This document shows, piece after piece, positions 10,177 to 18,166 of a stretch of 64,000 nt of DNA (positions within the stretch are counted from its first letter, which is position 1; each line of letters starts with the position of its first letter). The stretch comes from Acinetobacter sp. ANC 4805. GTDB taxonomy: Bacteria; Pseudomonadota; Gammaproteobacteria; Pseudomonadales; Moraxellaceae. Made by a program: the position numbers and the translations under genes. The notes beneath the pieces were generated by a model that did no database searches, was not told the origin of the DNA, and worked only from the letters and a program-made list of their open reading frames with translations. The DNA lies in contig NZ_JAKZGD010000005.1 of assembly GCF_022549495.1 (NCBI RefSeq), positions 124,001 to 188,000 of the forward strand, written 5' to 3'.

Positions 10177-10229
10177 ACTCAAAAATAGATTTCTAAAACT
10201 TGTGTATTTTAGGAAATCTATTCGTGAGT
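10177..10229. repeat. Long imperfect inverted repeat in a convergent intergenic gap
   Basis: Arms of about 22 bases (ACTCA..AATAGATTTCTAAAA and TTTTAGGAAATCTATT..TGAGT) are separated by roughly eight bases, with a two-base mismatch and one extra base. It lies between two convergent genes (stops at 10064 and 10275). It has no clean T-tract and is longer than a typical terminator, so it may be a cruciform or a small mobile-repeat remnant. Confidence 0.6.
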
Positions 10230-10274
10230 GAGCATGCACAAATAGGCAAAATACGAGTGATGCACAATTAATAG

Positions 10275-11147
10275 TTAGCTATTCTGCTTTCGAGTTTTAT
10301 AGGCTTTTCGAATAACCCAAATCGTAATAAACAAGAGATAGAAAGCCCAAAATTGAATTAGCCATAAAATCGTTTCTTTAAAATAAGATAGACCCACTTT
10401 GAAGGCTTCTGCAATTCGGGTCAGCAATGGGTCACTATCGAGTGTCGCAATTCGATTGATATTTAAATCATGGCTTTTACGCACTTTTGCTTGTTGGAAA
10501 AATTCCAAACGAATGGTGCTATAAGCTAAACGATCTTTCACTTCTAGATCTGTCAGTTGTTGCAGTTGATTGTTCACTGTATTCGACGAACTATTACTTT
10601 GATTCGCGGTATTCAGTTTTTCTTCTAATAGCTTTAATTCATAACGTTTTGCTTCATAGGTTTGTGTATTAAAGTTCAACATCAAAGGCAGTAGATTGTT
10701 TAGAAACGTTGTTACCTGATCATTTGGAATACGCACAGTCAGTTGTACCATTGGCGTGATTTTTTCATAAATATCAACTGTGCCATCGCTACGATTACGT
10801 TGGGAGCGGTCACTGACTTGATAATCAATTTGTTTATTTTCGATATAGCCGTTGTATTGCAACAACTGTTGTTCAAGGGTTGCCGTGGTTTTTAACACAT
10901 CTTTAACTTCAAATTGCAATTGAGCATTTTTGATCAACTGGCGATTTTGTTCCAAAGCACTTTGTTGGGTACTGACCAGTTGTTCTGGATTTTTAGCGGC
11001 ATTCGCACGAATTGCTTCACTACGCTCAGTGGTGTGTTCTGCGGCAACGGATGCATCATTTGCCATACCTTCTTCTTTTTTAGAACAACCGATAATGGTG
11101 CTGCTAACGATTAAAATAAGGGTTAATTTTTTTGCTAAATCTGACAT
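10275..11147 (-). CDS. DUF4349-family lipoprotein
   Basis: 290 residues. The signal peptide ends in a lipobox (SSTIIGC), giving a lipidated N-terminus. A DUF4349-type segment starts at about residue 60 (LIKNAQLQFEVKDVLKTTATLEQQL, here spread over residues 65-95) with a helical coiled-coil-like centre (about 170-220). A C-terminal membrane helix (ILWLIQFWAFYLLFITIW) is followed by basic residues. The ATG at 11147 directly precedes the signal peptide; the longer frame from 11240 is unsupported. DUF4349 proteins are envelope proteins of unknown function. Confidence 0.8.
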   Translation of the reverse strand: MSDLAKKLTLILIVSSTIIGCSKKEEGMANDASVAAEHTTERSEAIRANAAKNPEQLVSTQQSALEQNRQLIKNAQLQFEVKDVLKTTATLEQQLLQYNGYIENKQIDYQVSDRSQRNRSDGTVDIYEKITPMVQLTVRIPNDQVTTFLNNLLPLMLNFNTQTYEAKRYELKLLEEKLNTANQSNSSSNTVNNQLQQLTDLEVKDRLAYSTIRLEFFQQAKVRKSHDLNINRIATLDSDPLLTRIAEAFKVGLSYFKETILWLIQFWAFYLLFITIWVIRKAYKTRKQNS

Positions 11148-11248
11148 TTTTGCATGCCTAAAAAGTTGTGATATTGATGTTATAAAATCTGTGTTTTTAA
11201 TAGGTTGTTGTATGTATTTAAGCTTTGTCAAACACAACAAATCTCTTG

Positions 11249-11273
11249 CAAGCCACCTACATTTTGTGGCTTG
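11249..11273. promoter_or_regulatory. Inverted repeat in a divergent promoter region
   Basis: CAAGCCAC and GTGGCTTG are perfect eight-base arms with a nine-base spacer, between the divergent genes starting at 11147 and 11330. It could be an operator or a 5'-UTR hairpin. Confidence 0.35.
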
Positions 11274-11329
11274 TAAATTCAGTTTTGCATAGTAGCATAA
11301 ATCAGCAAAGTGAATAGGATGTGTACAAA

Positions 11330-11701
11330 ATGCATAAAATTGGGATGATCTTGGTGACTAGCTTATTTTTGGCAGCCTGTAATCAGTCGATGCTTCAATC
11401 TCAGCAGCAAGCTGCCGTGCAAAACAGTACAGCTATGCACGCAGTTCTGTCGGATCAGCCAAATTTATTTCATGATGAAAGCAATCTAAAAATAGATCAG
11501 CAGTTTAATCGTGCAGAAAACCCAACCGATGCTGAAATTACAGTTGAACAAGCACAGCTGGATGATTCCGTTTTAGCGATTCGTACTAAATATCAGTTAA
11601 AGCGTGATCAAGCAGTTTGGAAGATTGTGAATAAGCAGCAAAGTTACCAATGTACGAGGGGAGCGAATACCAAGACCTTCCAGTTTGATTTATGCTCATA
11701 G
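11330..11701 (+). CDS. Small lipoprotein of unknown function
   Basis: 123 residues from the ATG at 11330, chosen because AGGA sits ten bases upstream, while the in-frame GTG at 11321 would sit directly on it. The signal peptide ends in a lipobox (FLAACNQ). The mature part is Gln-rich at first and ends with two cysteines (SYQCTRGANTK, DLCS) that may pair. No family recognised. It is divergent from the DUF4349 gene. Confidence 0.7.
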   Translation: MHKIGMILVTSLFLAACNQSMLQSQQQAAVQNSTAMHAVLSDQPNLFHDESNLKIDQQFNRAENPTDAEITVEQAQLDDSVLAIRTKYQLKRDQAVWKIVNKQQSYQCTRGANTKTFQFDLCS

Positions 11702-12062
11702 CCATATAGCATGTTTTGGACGGGTGAATAGATAGACAAAACTGTGGATAACTTTATGGTTATTCACATATCAACACAATTCCTAAGCTCTGCTCAAATT
11801 GCGGTCATTTCTAAAAAATGCTAAAATTAAGTTTGGATATTTTTCCAATAGGTAAAATTTTTACCAATCTCACGTAAATAAATTGTTTTCTTATATACAC
11901 CTTGTGAATACGGTGTTTTCACATTTATTACATGCGCTCTCACTGCATGAAAATCAAAATTTAATTTAAATCAAAGCCATAAAATCGTGTGCTGATGATC
12001 CTATTTTCCTTTTATTTGTGGAAATGGGCTGTATGCGAATTGGTTATTTTTGTGAATAGAAC
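11702..12062. other. Intergenic region upstream of craA
   Basis: 361 bases without a gene. It holds the DnaA-box-like inverted repeat at 11743-11768 and AT-rich sequence that should include the craA promoter, which I could not place. Confidence 0.5.
11743..11768. repeat. Inverted pair of DnaA-box-like sequences / hairpin
   Basis: TGTGGATAAC (perfect DnaA box on the minus strand) and GTTATTCACA (one mismatch) pair around TTTATG, with a single G-T wobble in RNA. It lies between the small lipoprotein and craA. The left flank ACAAAACTGTGGATA recurs at 13350-13363 on the other side of craA. Confidence 0.55.
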
Positions 12063-13295
12063 ATGATGACGAATAATCAGAGCATGACGTTAAACCGTAT
12101 AACGCTTATGTTTCCATTAGCTTTAGTGCTATTCGAATTTTCAGTTTATATCGGTAATGATCTAATCCAACCAGCCATGTTGGCGATCACAGAACAATTT
12201 GGGGTCAGTGCAACATGGGCACCATCATCCATGTCATTTTATTTATTGGGTGGGGCAAGTGTCGCTTGGTTGCTTGGGCCGCTTTCGGATCGACTTGGGC
12301 GTAAAAAAGTATTATTGGCAGGCGTGGCATTTTTTACCATCTGTTGTTTACTGATTTTACTCACACACAATATTCAACAATTCCTGACTTTACGTTTCTT
12401 GCAAGGGATTGGTCTCTCTGTCATTTCAGCAGTGGGGTATGCCGCGATTCAGGAAACATTTGAAGAGCGTGATGCCATTAAAGTGATGGCATTGATGGCG
12501 AATATTTCTTTGCTTGCGCCGTTACTTGGACCAGTTCTCGGTGCATTTCTGATTGATTATGTGTCTTGGCATTGGGGCTTTGTTGCGATTGCCGCAGTTT
12601 CATTCTTAAGTTGGTTTGGTTTAAATAAATTTATGCCGACCAAACAAGAGAGCCGAGCGAGACAACCTTTTAGTTATATCTTTGATGATTTTAAGAAGGT
12701 ATTCACGAATCGCCGTTTCTTGGGTTTAAGTATCGCTTTGCCCTTAGTTGGGATGCCGTTGATGCTTTGGATTGCTTTGTCGCCAATTATTTTGGTGGAT
12801 GAGTTGAAACTGAGTAGTGTGCAATATGGTCTGGCGCAGTTTCCTGTATTTTTTGGCTTAATTGCAGGGAATATTATCCTGATCAAAATAATTGATCGTT
12901 TTCCATTAGGCAAAACCATTTTGATGGGCTTGCCGATTATGTTGATTGGAACGCTGTTCTTAATTTTAGGCGTGATTTGGCAAACGTATCTTGTCCCTTG
13001 TTTATTGATTGGTATGACTTTGGTGAGCTTGGGTGAGGGGATTAGTTTTTCCGTCATGTACCGTTTTGCGTTGATGTCTTCGGAAGTTTCGAAAGGCACA
13101 GTAGCAGCCGCCGTTTCAATGTTATTGATGATGAGTTTCTTTACAATTATTGAATTGGTACGGGTACTGTATACATATTTCCATATTTGGGCTTTTGCCT
13201 TAGCCTGTGTAACGCTGATTGGTTTTTGGTTTCTGCAACCAAGAGCCGCGTTGAAGCAGGTAATGTTGGAGCGTAAAGCGGAAGGGATTAATTGA
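12063..13295 (+). CDS. craA: CraA-type MFS drug exporter (MdfA/Cmr family)
   Basis: 410 residues, with about 12 hydrophobic segments. Proton-driven major-facilitator exporter; CraA of Acinetobacter is the MdfA homologue associated with intrinsic chloramphenicol efflux. The start of the protein matches CraA as I remember it: LVLFEFSVYIGNDLIQPAM gives the acidic pair Glu25 and Asp33 characteristic of MdfA. The MFS motif A (GPLSDRLGRKKVLL) lies between helices 2 and 3, and motif C (LLGPVLGAFL) in helix 5. No regulator gene adjoins it. The substrate range in this strain is inferred. Confidence 0.92.
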   Translation: MMTNNQSMTLNRITLMFPLALVLFEFSVYIGNDLIQPAMLAITEQFGVSATWAPSSMSFYLLGGASVAWLLGPLSDRLGRKKVLLAGVAFFTICCLLILLTHNIQQFLTLRFLQGIGLSVISAVGYAAIQETFEERDAIKVMALMANISLLAPLLGPVLGAFLIDYVSWHWGFVAIAAVSFLSWFGLNKFMPTKQESRARQPFSYIFDDFKKVFTNRRFLGLSIALPLVGMPLMLWIALSPIILVDELKLSSVQYGLAQFPVFFGLIAGNIILIKIIDRFPLGKTILMGLPIMLIGTLFLILGVIWQTYLVPCLLIGMTLVSLGEGISFSVMYRFALMSSEVSKGTVAAAVSMLLMMSFFTIIELVRVLYTYFHIWAFALACVTLIGFWFLQPRAALKQVMLERKAEGIN

Positions 13296-13353
13296 TCAAT
13301 CAAATGCTGAGTTGATGTTTTAGATTTTTTATAGTGTTTAAAAGATCAACAAA

Positions 13354-13383
13354 ACTGTGGATATCTTTTTAGATACCCACAGT
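13354..13383 (-). terminator. Hairpin terminator downstream of sodC
   Basis: Twelve-base arms (ACTGTGGATATC / GATACCCACAGT, one mismatch) around TTTTTA, eight bases past the sodC stop. On the minus strand it is followed by TTTGTTG. Its left flank resembles the hairpin upstream of craA. Confidence 0.65.
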
Positions 13384-13390
13384 GCTTAAA

Positions 13391-13972
13391 TTATTGAATG
13401 ACACCACAAGCAATTCGTTCTCCACCACCACCTAAGGGTTTCGGGGTATCTGAATAATTATCTCCCCCTGCATGAATCATGATCGTACGTCCCTGAATAT
13501 CAGAAAGTTTGAGACGAGGAGCGGTGACGGGTGTGATTGCAAAGCCTTTGTCATTGACGACGAGTACAGGTAAATCACCTAAATGCCCATTTTCTGGTGT
13601 GCCATGATTGGCAGTATTATCAGGATTTAAGTGTCCCCCTGCTGCAAGAGCAGCCCCCATTTTGTCATCTTTTAATGTAGCATCACATGAGGCATTTTCA
13701 TGGATATGGAAACCATGTTCGCCAGGAGAAAGTTTCCAAAGTGCAGGGGTGATGAGTAAACCTTGAGGCGTTTGTCTGAATGAAACTGTGCCAATCGAAG
13801 CCCCGACGCCATTGGCATCGACTTGATAAACGGGAATGAGTTGTCTTTGATCTGTGGTGGTGGGTCGTGTTTGAATTTTAGATGCATTACTATCTAAACT
13901 AATAGATGAACAGGCACTGATCATCAAAATTAAACCGCTTAGAATGGAATATTTGTGTACAGCTAAAAACAT
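13391..13972 (-). CDS. sodC: Cu/Zn superoxide dismutase, predicted lipoprotein
   Basis: 193 residues. Dismutates superoxide in the periplasm. Metal ligands are visible: HGFHIHE, GGHLNP, the HG...GHLGD zinc loop, and the later copper His in IMIHAGGDNY. Two cysteines (NASCD, IACGV) would form the structural disulfide. The signal peptide ends in a lipobox (LMISACSS), so the enzyme is probably membrane-anchored rather than freely periplasmic. The ATG at 13972 has AAGGA upstream. It is convergent with craA across a hairpin terminator. Confidence 0.93.
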   Translation of the reverse strand: MFLAVHKYSILSGLILMISACSSISLDSNASKIQTRPTTTDQRQLIPVYQVDANGVGASIGTVSFRQTPQGLLITPALWKLSPGEHGFHIHENASCDATLKDDKMGAALAAGGHLNPDNTANHGTPENGHLGDLPVLVVNDKGFAITPVTAPRLKLSDIQGRTIMIHAGGDNYSDTPKPLGGGGERIACGVIQ

Positions 13973-14075
13973 TGCGAATTATCCTTATCTATTATCTTTA
14001 TTTGTTCGATTCAAACAAAGTATTGAATAACTCGCAAGTTGCAATGCAGATTAAATGATAAGTGGTGTAAATGAC

Positions 14076-15173
14076 TCACAATTTTGTTTCAGGTGGTGCT
14101 TCAATTGCAGCGATTGGTTCTTGAACATTTTCATGTAACCATTCACGCCAAATTGCCAATAAAATCGCCAAGATGACTGGGCCAATAAATAAGCCCACTA
14201 AACCAAAGCTTGCGATTCCACCCAATACGCCAAACATAATCAGTAAAAATGGAATCTGAGTTGCGCCAGAGATCACCAAAGGGCGAATCACATTATCTGA
14301 ACTGCTGACGATTAAAACACCCCATGTAATGACGCCAATCGCTTCAACGGTTTGTCCTTGCGCGAGCAGCCATAGCCCGACACCAAAATAAGAAATCGGT
14401 GTACCAAATGGGATCAAGGCTAAAATAAACGTCACCATCGTCAGGAGCATTGGATTTGGAACACCTGCAACGAAGTAACTGAGACCAGCTAAAATCGCTT
14501 GAGCAACCGCCGTTAAGCCTACACCATAAACCACAGCACGGGTAGTTTCTGAGATTGTCTCTAAATAATGATGTACACGAGGCCCAATCACCATTTCTAA
14601 GGCACGACTGACTTGAGACAAGATCATTTGCCCATCACGGTAGAAGAAGAATAAGGTCATGATAGCAAAACAGAGTTTAACTAAATTTCGACTGATTTCA
14701 CTCAGCACAAAACGTCCATAACTTAAATGGCTTTGAATCCATTCCGCGATGTTATTGGTAATACTATTGGGATCTGTACTTAACTCATTGAGGGTGCGAC
14801 TAATATCTTTTCCAACGACAGGTAGTTCACGAACAAAGGTTGGAATTTGGATATGCCCTGAAAATAGTTGTTTTTGTAAATTAAAATATAAATTGCGTCC
14901 TTCCAATTGCAGCATAAAAATCGCGCAGATAAAAGGAACTCCGATCACCAGAATGACCAACGTAATCATAATGGTTGCATTGAGCGTCGGACGATTTTCA
15001 CCAAAAAAGCGACGTTGTACCCATAAATACACAGGCCAAGTCATATACGCAATAATTGCAGCCCAAAGAACAGGAACGATAAAGTATTTGAGAATACTAA
15101 ATCCGAGGAACATTAAGACAAAAAATAGTCCAAACAGCAAAACGCGTTGTAATGTTGGGGCGTATTGTTGCAC
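14076..15173 (-). CDS. AI-2E family transporter (YdiK/PerM-like permease)
   Basis: 365 residues with two N-terminal hydrophobic segments, a soluble central region, and four or more C-terminal membrane segments (for example GLVGLFIGPVILAILLAIW), the layout of the AI-2E/UPF0118 family. Members are inner-membrane permeases, some acting as Na+/H+ antiporters; substrate unknown here. Translation probably starts at a GTG (15173) with AGAGAAA upstream. The tail is acidic and cytoplasmic. No evident operon partner. Confidence 0.85.
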   Translation of the reverse strand: MQQYAPTLQRVLLFGLFFVLMFLGFSILKYFIVPVLWAAIIAYMTWPVYLWVQRRFFGENRPTLNATIMITLVILVIGVPFICAIFMLQLEGRNLYFNLQKQLFSGHIQIPTFVRELPVVGKDISRTLNELSTDPNSITNNIAEWIQSHLSYGRFVLSEISRNLVKLCFAIMTLFFFYRDGQMILSQVSRALEMVIGPRVHHYLETISETTRAVVYGVGLTAVAQAILAGLSYFVAGVPNPMLLTMVTFILALIPFGTPISYFGVGLWLLAQGQTVEAIGVITWGVLIVSSSDNVIRPLVISGATQIPFLLIMFGVLGGIASFGLVGLFIGPVILAILLAIWREWLHENVQEPIAAIEAPPETKL

Positions 15174-15295
15174 GATAGTATTTCTCTAGTGCTGGTAGGT
15201 GAATAAAACCATATTAACTGAAAAACCAGCCTAGGGAAATTTTCATTGCCTTATTTTAAGATTCAATATCAAAAGATTAGCTTTCCTTACAATGC

Positions 15296-15940
15296 TTAGA
15301 ACCATTCAGTTGGATCATCAACCAATTGATTTAGAACAGGCTGCCATTGGCTTTGAATACTGACAAAGTTTTTCTGTGTTTTATCAAAAATACTCAAGCC
15401 TTGCATTGCCAATGTGCCGTAAGCGCTACGTTCTGAGATCCACGCAACAGGTTCTTGTTCGATCTTATTAAAAAAATCCTGAATATCTTTTGAACTAGAA
15501 CTATTCGGTTTGACACGATTGGCAATCAACAGAATCTGCACTTTTCCTTTGCGAATACGTTTAATGTCTTGCAAATGTTTCAGAAAACGACGCGTACTAT
15601 CAATATCAAAAAATGAGGGTTGCAATGGCGTTACAATCGCATGTGCTTCACTGACCAATTGTTCAGCATGCTCGCCTGACAGCGCACCAGGTGCATCAAT
15701 AATCAAATAGTCGAGATGCTTTGGAATATCACCAATTGATTTTTCATGTCGCCAATCGAGACTCTGAATTGCGGTCACAGTTTCAGGACGTTGCTTTAAC
15801 CATTGTAATGATGATTTTTGGTTATCGGCATCGGCAAGCGCAACCTTATAACCTTTTTGTGATAATGCTGAGGCAAGGGTAATAGCGGTCATGGTTTTGC
15901 CGCAACCACCTTTTTGATTTGCGATTAATATTGTCTTCAT
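15296..15940 (-). CDS. Orphan ParA/Soj-family ATPase
   Basis: 214 residues. N-terminal deviant Walker A (KGGCGKT, residues 10-16), LADADNQKSSLQW, and the Walker B-like YLIIDAPG mark a ParA/MinD-superfamily partitioning ATPase. No parB and no parS-like repeats lie beside it, so it is not a standard replicon partition locus. Its job could be positioning of a protein or complex. It is divergent from the Endonuc_Holl-type gene, with about 130 bases between starts. Confidence 0.88.
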   Translation of the reverse strand: MKTILIANQKGGCGKTMTAITLASALSQKGYKVALADADNQKSSLQWLKQRPETVTAIQSLDWRHEKSIGDIPKHLDYLIIDAPGALSGEHAEQLVSEAHAIVTPLQPSFFDIDSTRRFLKHLQDIKRIRKGKVQILLIANRVKPNSSSSKDIQDFFNKIEQEPVAWISERSAYGTLAMQGLSIFDKTQKNFVSIQSQWQPVLNQLVDDPTEWF

Positions 15941-16069
15941 GAAATTAGATTTTTTAACAAGTGTTTTGTATTCAACGATACCTTAGCATCTTTTTGACCA
16001 GAGTGTATGACACATGACAAAAGTTTAATGTTGCAGTTAAATAGCAAACCTAGAAAAAGGAATACTTTT

Positions 16070-16537
16070 ATGTCAGTTTGGCTTGCAATGTTGATTGGTG
16101 GTTGTATTGGTGTCGTTATCACAACCATGATTTTGTCCAATACACGCAATGGTCGTATTCAGGCAGAATACGAAAAATATATTGCTGAATTAGAATTAGA
16201 ACATAAACAAGCCTTACTTGATGCACAGAAACGCAGTGTAAATACCAGTCGTGCGGTTTTAAAAGGGAAAATGGCTGAACAGTTTGCACCGATCTTGCCT
16301 GAGTTTCGGTATTTACCCAGTGATGCAAAGTTTCTCGGTGATCCCGTCGATTATGTGGTGTTTGATGGTTATACTAATTTTCGTGATGGAGATGGCACTG
16401 TAGATGACATTGAAGTGATTCTGCTGGATATTAAAAGTGGTGGTGCGCGCTTGAGCAAAGGGCAACAGGCAATTGCTCAAGCGGTACGTGAAGGACGAAT
16501 TCGTTTTGAAACACTGAGAATTGACTTTGAAGATTAA
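16070..16537 (+). CDS. Membrane-anchored Endonuc_Holl (Holliday-junction-resolvase-like) protein
   Basis: 155 residues. An N-terminal membrane helix (WLAMLIGGCIGVVITTMIL) precedes a short coiled coil (about 30-60) and a C-terminal PF10107-like domain, with FLGDPVDYVVFDGY and a core EVILLDIKSGGARLSKGQQA that resembles the D-(E/D)-x-K nuclease arrangement. I chose the ATG at 16070 because AAGGA lies about ten bases upstream; the frame from 16007 lacks this. Nuclease activity is inferred from the fold. It is divergent from the ParA gene. Confidence 0.78.
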   Translation: MSVWLAMLIGGCIGVVITTMILSNTRNGRIQAEYEKYIAELELEHKQALLDAQKRSVNTSRAVLKGKMAEQFAPILPEFRYLPSDAKFLGDPVDYVVFDGYTNFRDGDGTVDDIEVILLDIKSGGARLSKGQQAIAQAVREGRIRFETLRIDFED

Positions 16538-16551
16538 TCAGCGTTCTGAAT

Positions 16552-17175
16552 CTATTGTTTCTGTGCCCGTGCAAATAGCATTTTCTGTGCAACAGCAGGA
16601 ATACCATCTGCATCAAAATATTCTTTTTCCACAAACTTAAATTGAGCTTGTAATAGATGATGTTCAATATTGCGATTGAGGTGGCAACCGTCACCAATTC
16701 GTTTTTGTATTGGGGTCAGCAAGGTTTGTAGGGATTGTAATTTAACTGAGTCAGGGTGTTTGACATGTTCAATTAAATGAAATGTCCCTGTAGGTTTTAA
16801 CACCCGATAAATTTCTGCCAAGGCGAGATCAAGATTTGGAATACTGCATAAAGTCCATGTAGAAACAATATGATCTAAACTTGCATCTGCAAAGGGGAGT
16901 TTTTCTGCACTTGATTGTACGTGCTTTACGTAAAAGGGTGCATGTTGAACCCGTTCAATTGCCAGATGATAAATATCTGGGTTGGGTTCTAAGGCATAAA
17001 GTGAATCAACATTGCCGTAGAAAGGAATATTCAGCCCTGTACCAAATCCGATTTCAAGCACTTCACCTTCGATCGGAACTAATAATTCACGACGTTTGTC
17101 CATCAAGCTTGCAGTTTGCATTACTTGATTAAGTAAATGCGGAAAAATTCGACGTTGGTAAAATTGGTAAATCAT
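16552..17175 (-). CDS. Class I SAM-dependent methyltransferase
   Basis: 207 residues, a single Rossmann-type methyltransferase domain. Motif I is VLEIGFGTGLN (about 40-50), motif II YALEPNP, and the post-I acidic/aromatic region LPFADASLDHIVSTWTLC. RVLKPTGTFHLIEH is the usual motif III area. Substrate not evident; the length and motifs resemble METTL7-like/UbiE-type small methyltransferases. Convergent with the preceding gene, with only 14 bases between stops. Confidence 0.85.
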   Translation of the reverse strand: MIYQFYQRRIFPHLLNQVMQTASLMDKRRELLVPIEGEVLEIGFGTGLNIPFYGNVDSLYALEPNPDIYHLAIERVQHAPFYVKHVQSSAEKLPFADASLDHIVSTWTLCSIPNLDLALAEIYRVLKPTGTFHLIEHVKHPDSVKLQSLQTLLTPIQKRIGDGCHLNRNIEHHLLQAQFKFVEKEYFDADGIPAVAQKMLFARAQKQ

Positions 17176-17345
17176 AAAGCTCTATTCACTCGTTTTAATA
17201 AAGATAATACTGAAATCACAGCACAAAAATAGGACTAAAGTGAGTTTGATTGTTACTAAAAAAAGCACTTTTTTTCATCATCTAAGCATACTATGAAGAT
17301 ATATGCTTTTCTAAGATTTTAGTGATATTTTGAGGATGATGGACC

Positions 17346-17909
17346 ATGAAAAAACGTCTATGGATGAGTTTGGGCATGGTTGCAGTGCTTGGGCAGGCAC
17401 ATGCATCGACCCGTGGAATAGAATATAACATTGCCAACGGTTTATCGCCGATTGCAAAGGATCAGTCTATTTCGGTGTTGCAGCCTTTTTATGGCAACTT
17501 CCGTATTCTCGGCTCTAAAATGTATCAGGATGACGAACAAGCCAAGTTCTCTCCAATTGATTATGCTGTGAGTTGGGGCTTATTTGCCAAGCCTGAGATT
17601 GCACGTAAAATTTCAGTGAATCAATATGATCGCTATCTGAATTGGAAAATTGATAAACTGCCTGTTCCTGCCGATCAAGCCATGCAAATGGTGTCCAATA
17701 TGCATATTATTCCTGCAAATCCTGAAATTGCTCAGCAAATCAAACAAGTGAAGCGTGGGGATTTGGTGCAGTTGAAAGGTGAGTTGGTCGAGATTCGTGA
17801 TAAGGATTTGGTTTGGAAATCTTCTTTAACACCAACTGATACAGGTGATGGTGCTTGCGAGTTGTTCCGTGTTAATTCCATTCAGTGGATAGAAAAACAA
17901 AAAATTTAA
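17346..17909 (+). CDS. Conserved exported protein of unknown function
   Basis: 187 residues with a clean signal peptide (MKKRLWMSLGMVAVLGQAHA, cleavage after AHA). The mature part contains FSPIDYAVSWGLFAKPEIA, MHIIPANPEIAQQIKQVKRG and VQLKGELVEI. These resemble a family of periplasmic proteins I have seen without an assigned role. It ends with GDGACELF, carrying a single Cys. Upstream GAGGATG gives a ribosome-binding site. Confidence 0.72.
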   Translation: MKKRLWMSLGMVAVLGQAHASTRGIEYNIANGLSPIAKDQSISVLQPFYGNFRILGSKMYQDDEQAKFSPIDYAVSWGLFAKPEIARKISVNQYDRYLNWKIDKLPVPADQAMQMVSNMHIIPANPEIAQQIKQVKRGDLVQLKGELVEIRDKDLVWKSSLTPTDTGDGACELFRVNSIQWIEKQKI

Positions 17910-17971
17910 TATATATTCAACCGTATTTTGAGCAGAGTTAGTCTGGTTTTCTGAATAAGTTTTTAAAAATG

Positions 17972-18009
17972 GGTGACAATCTAAATAAGGTTGGAAAAGC
18001 ATTGTCACC
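17972..18009. repeat. Inverted repeat upstream of the TonB-dependent receptor
   Basis: GGTGACAAT and ATTGTCACC are perfect nine-base arms with a 20-base loop. It sits between the exported-protein gene and the receptor, without a T-tract; terminator or regulatory hairpin are both possible. Confidence 0.4.
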
Positions 18010-18129
18010 TTTCAAACCTGATAATTTATTTGATTTTTTATTTTGATTATATTTTTATAAACAGCTACTTGTTAAATTTAATTTACCATAAAATAAAATA
18101 TTGCAAAAAATATACAATTAAATATAATT

Positions 18130-18148
18130 GCGAACAATTATCATTTTT
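18130..18148. promoter_or_regulatory. Fur-box-like sequence before the TonB-dependent receptor
   Basis: The 19 bases starting GCGAACAATTATCATT match the canonical Fur box (GATAATGATAATCATTATC) at about 12 of 19 positions, including the ATTATCATT half. It lies 18 bases upstream of the receptor start, suitable for iron repression. Confidence 0.5.
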
Positions 18149-18166
18149 AATCTCATTATTTATAAT

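Noticed and set aside
12674..13303. 209-codon open frame on the minus strand within craA
   Set aside because: Opposite-strand shadow of the transporter gene with no ribosome-binding site and no sensible protein pattern.
13354..13365. DnaA box in the hairpin after sodC
   Set aside because: The sequence TGTGGATAT differs at the last position and fits better as a terminator stem.
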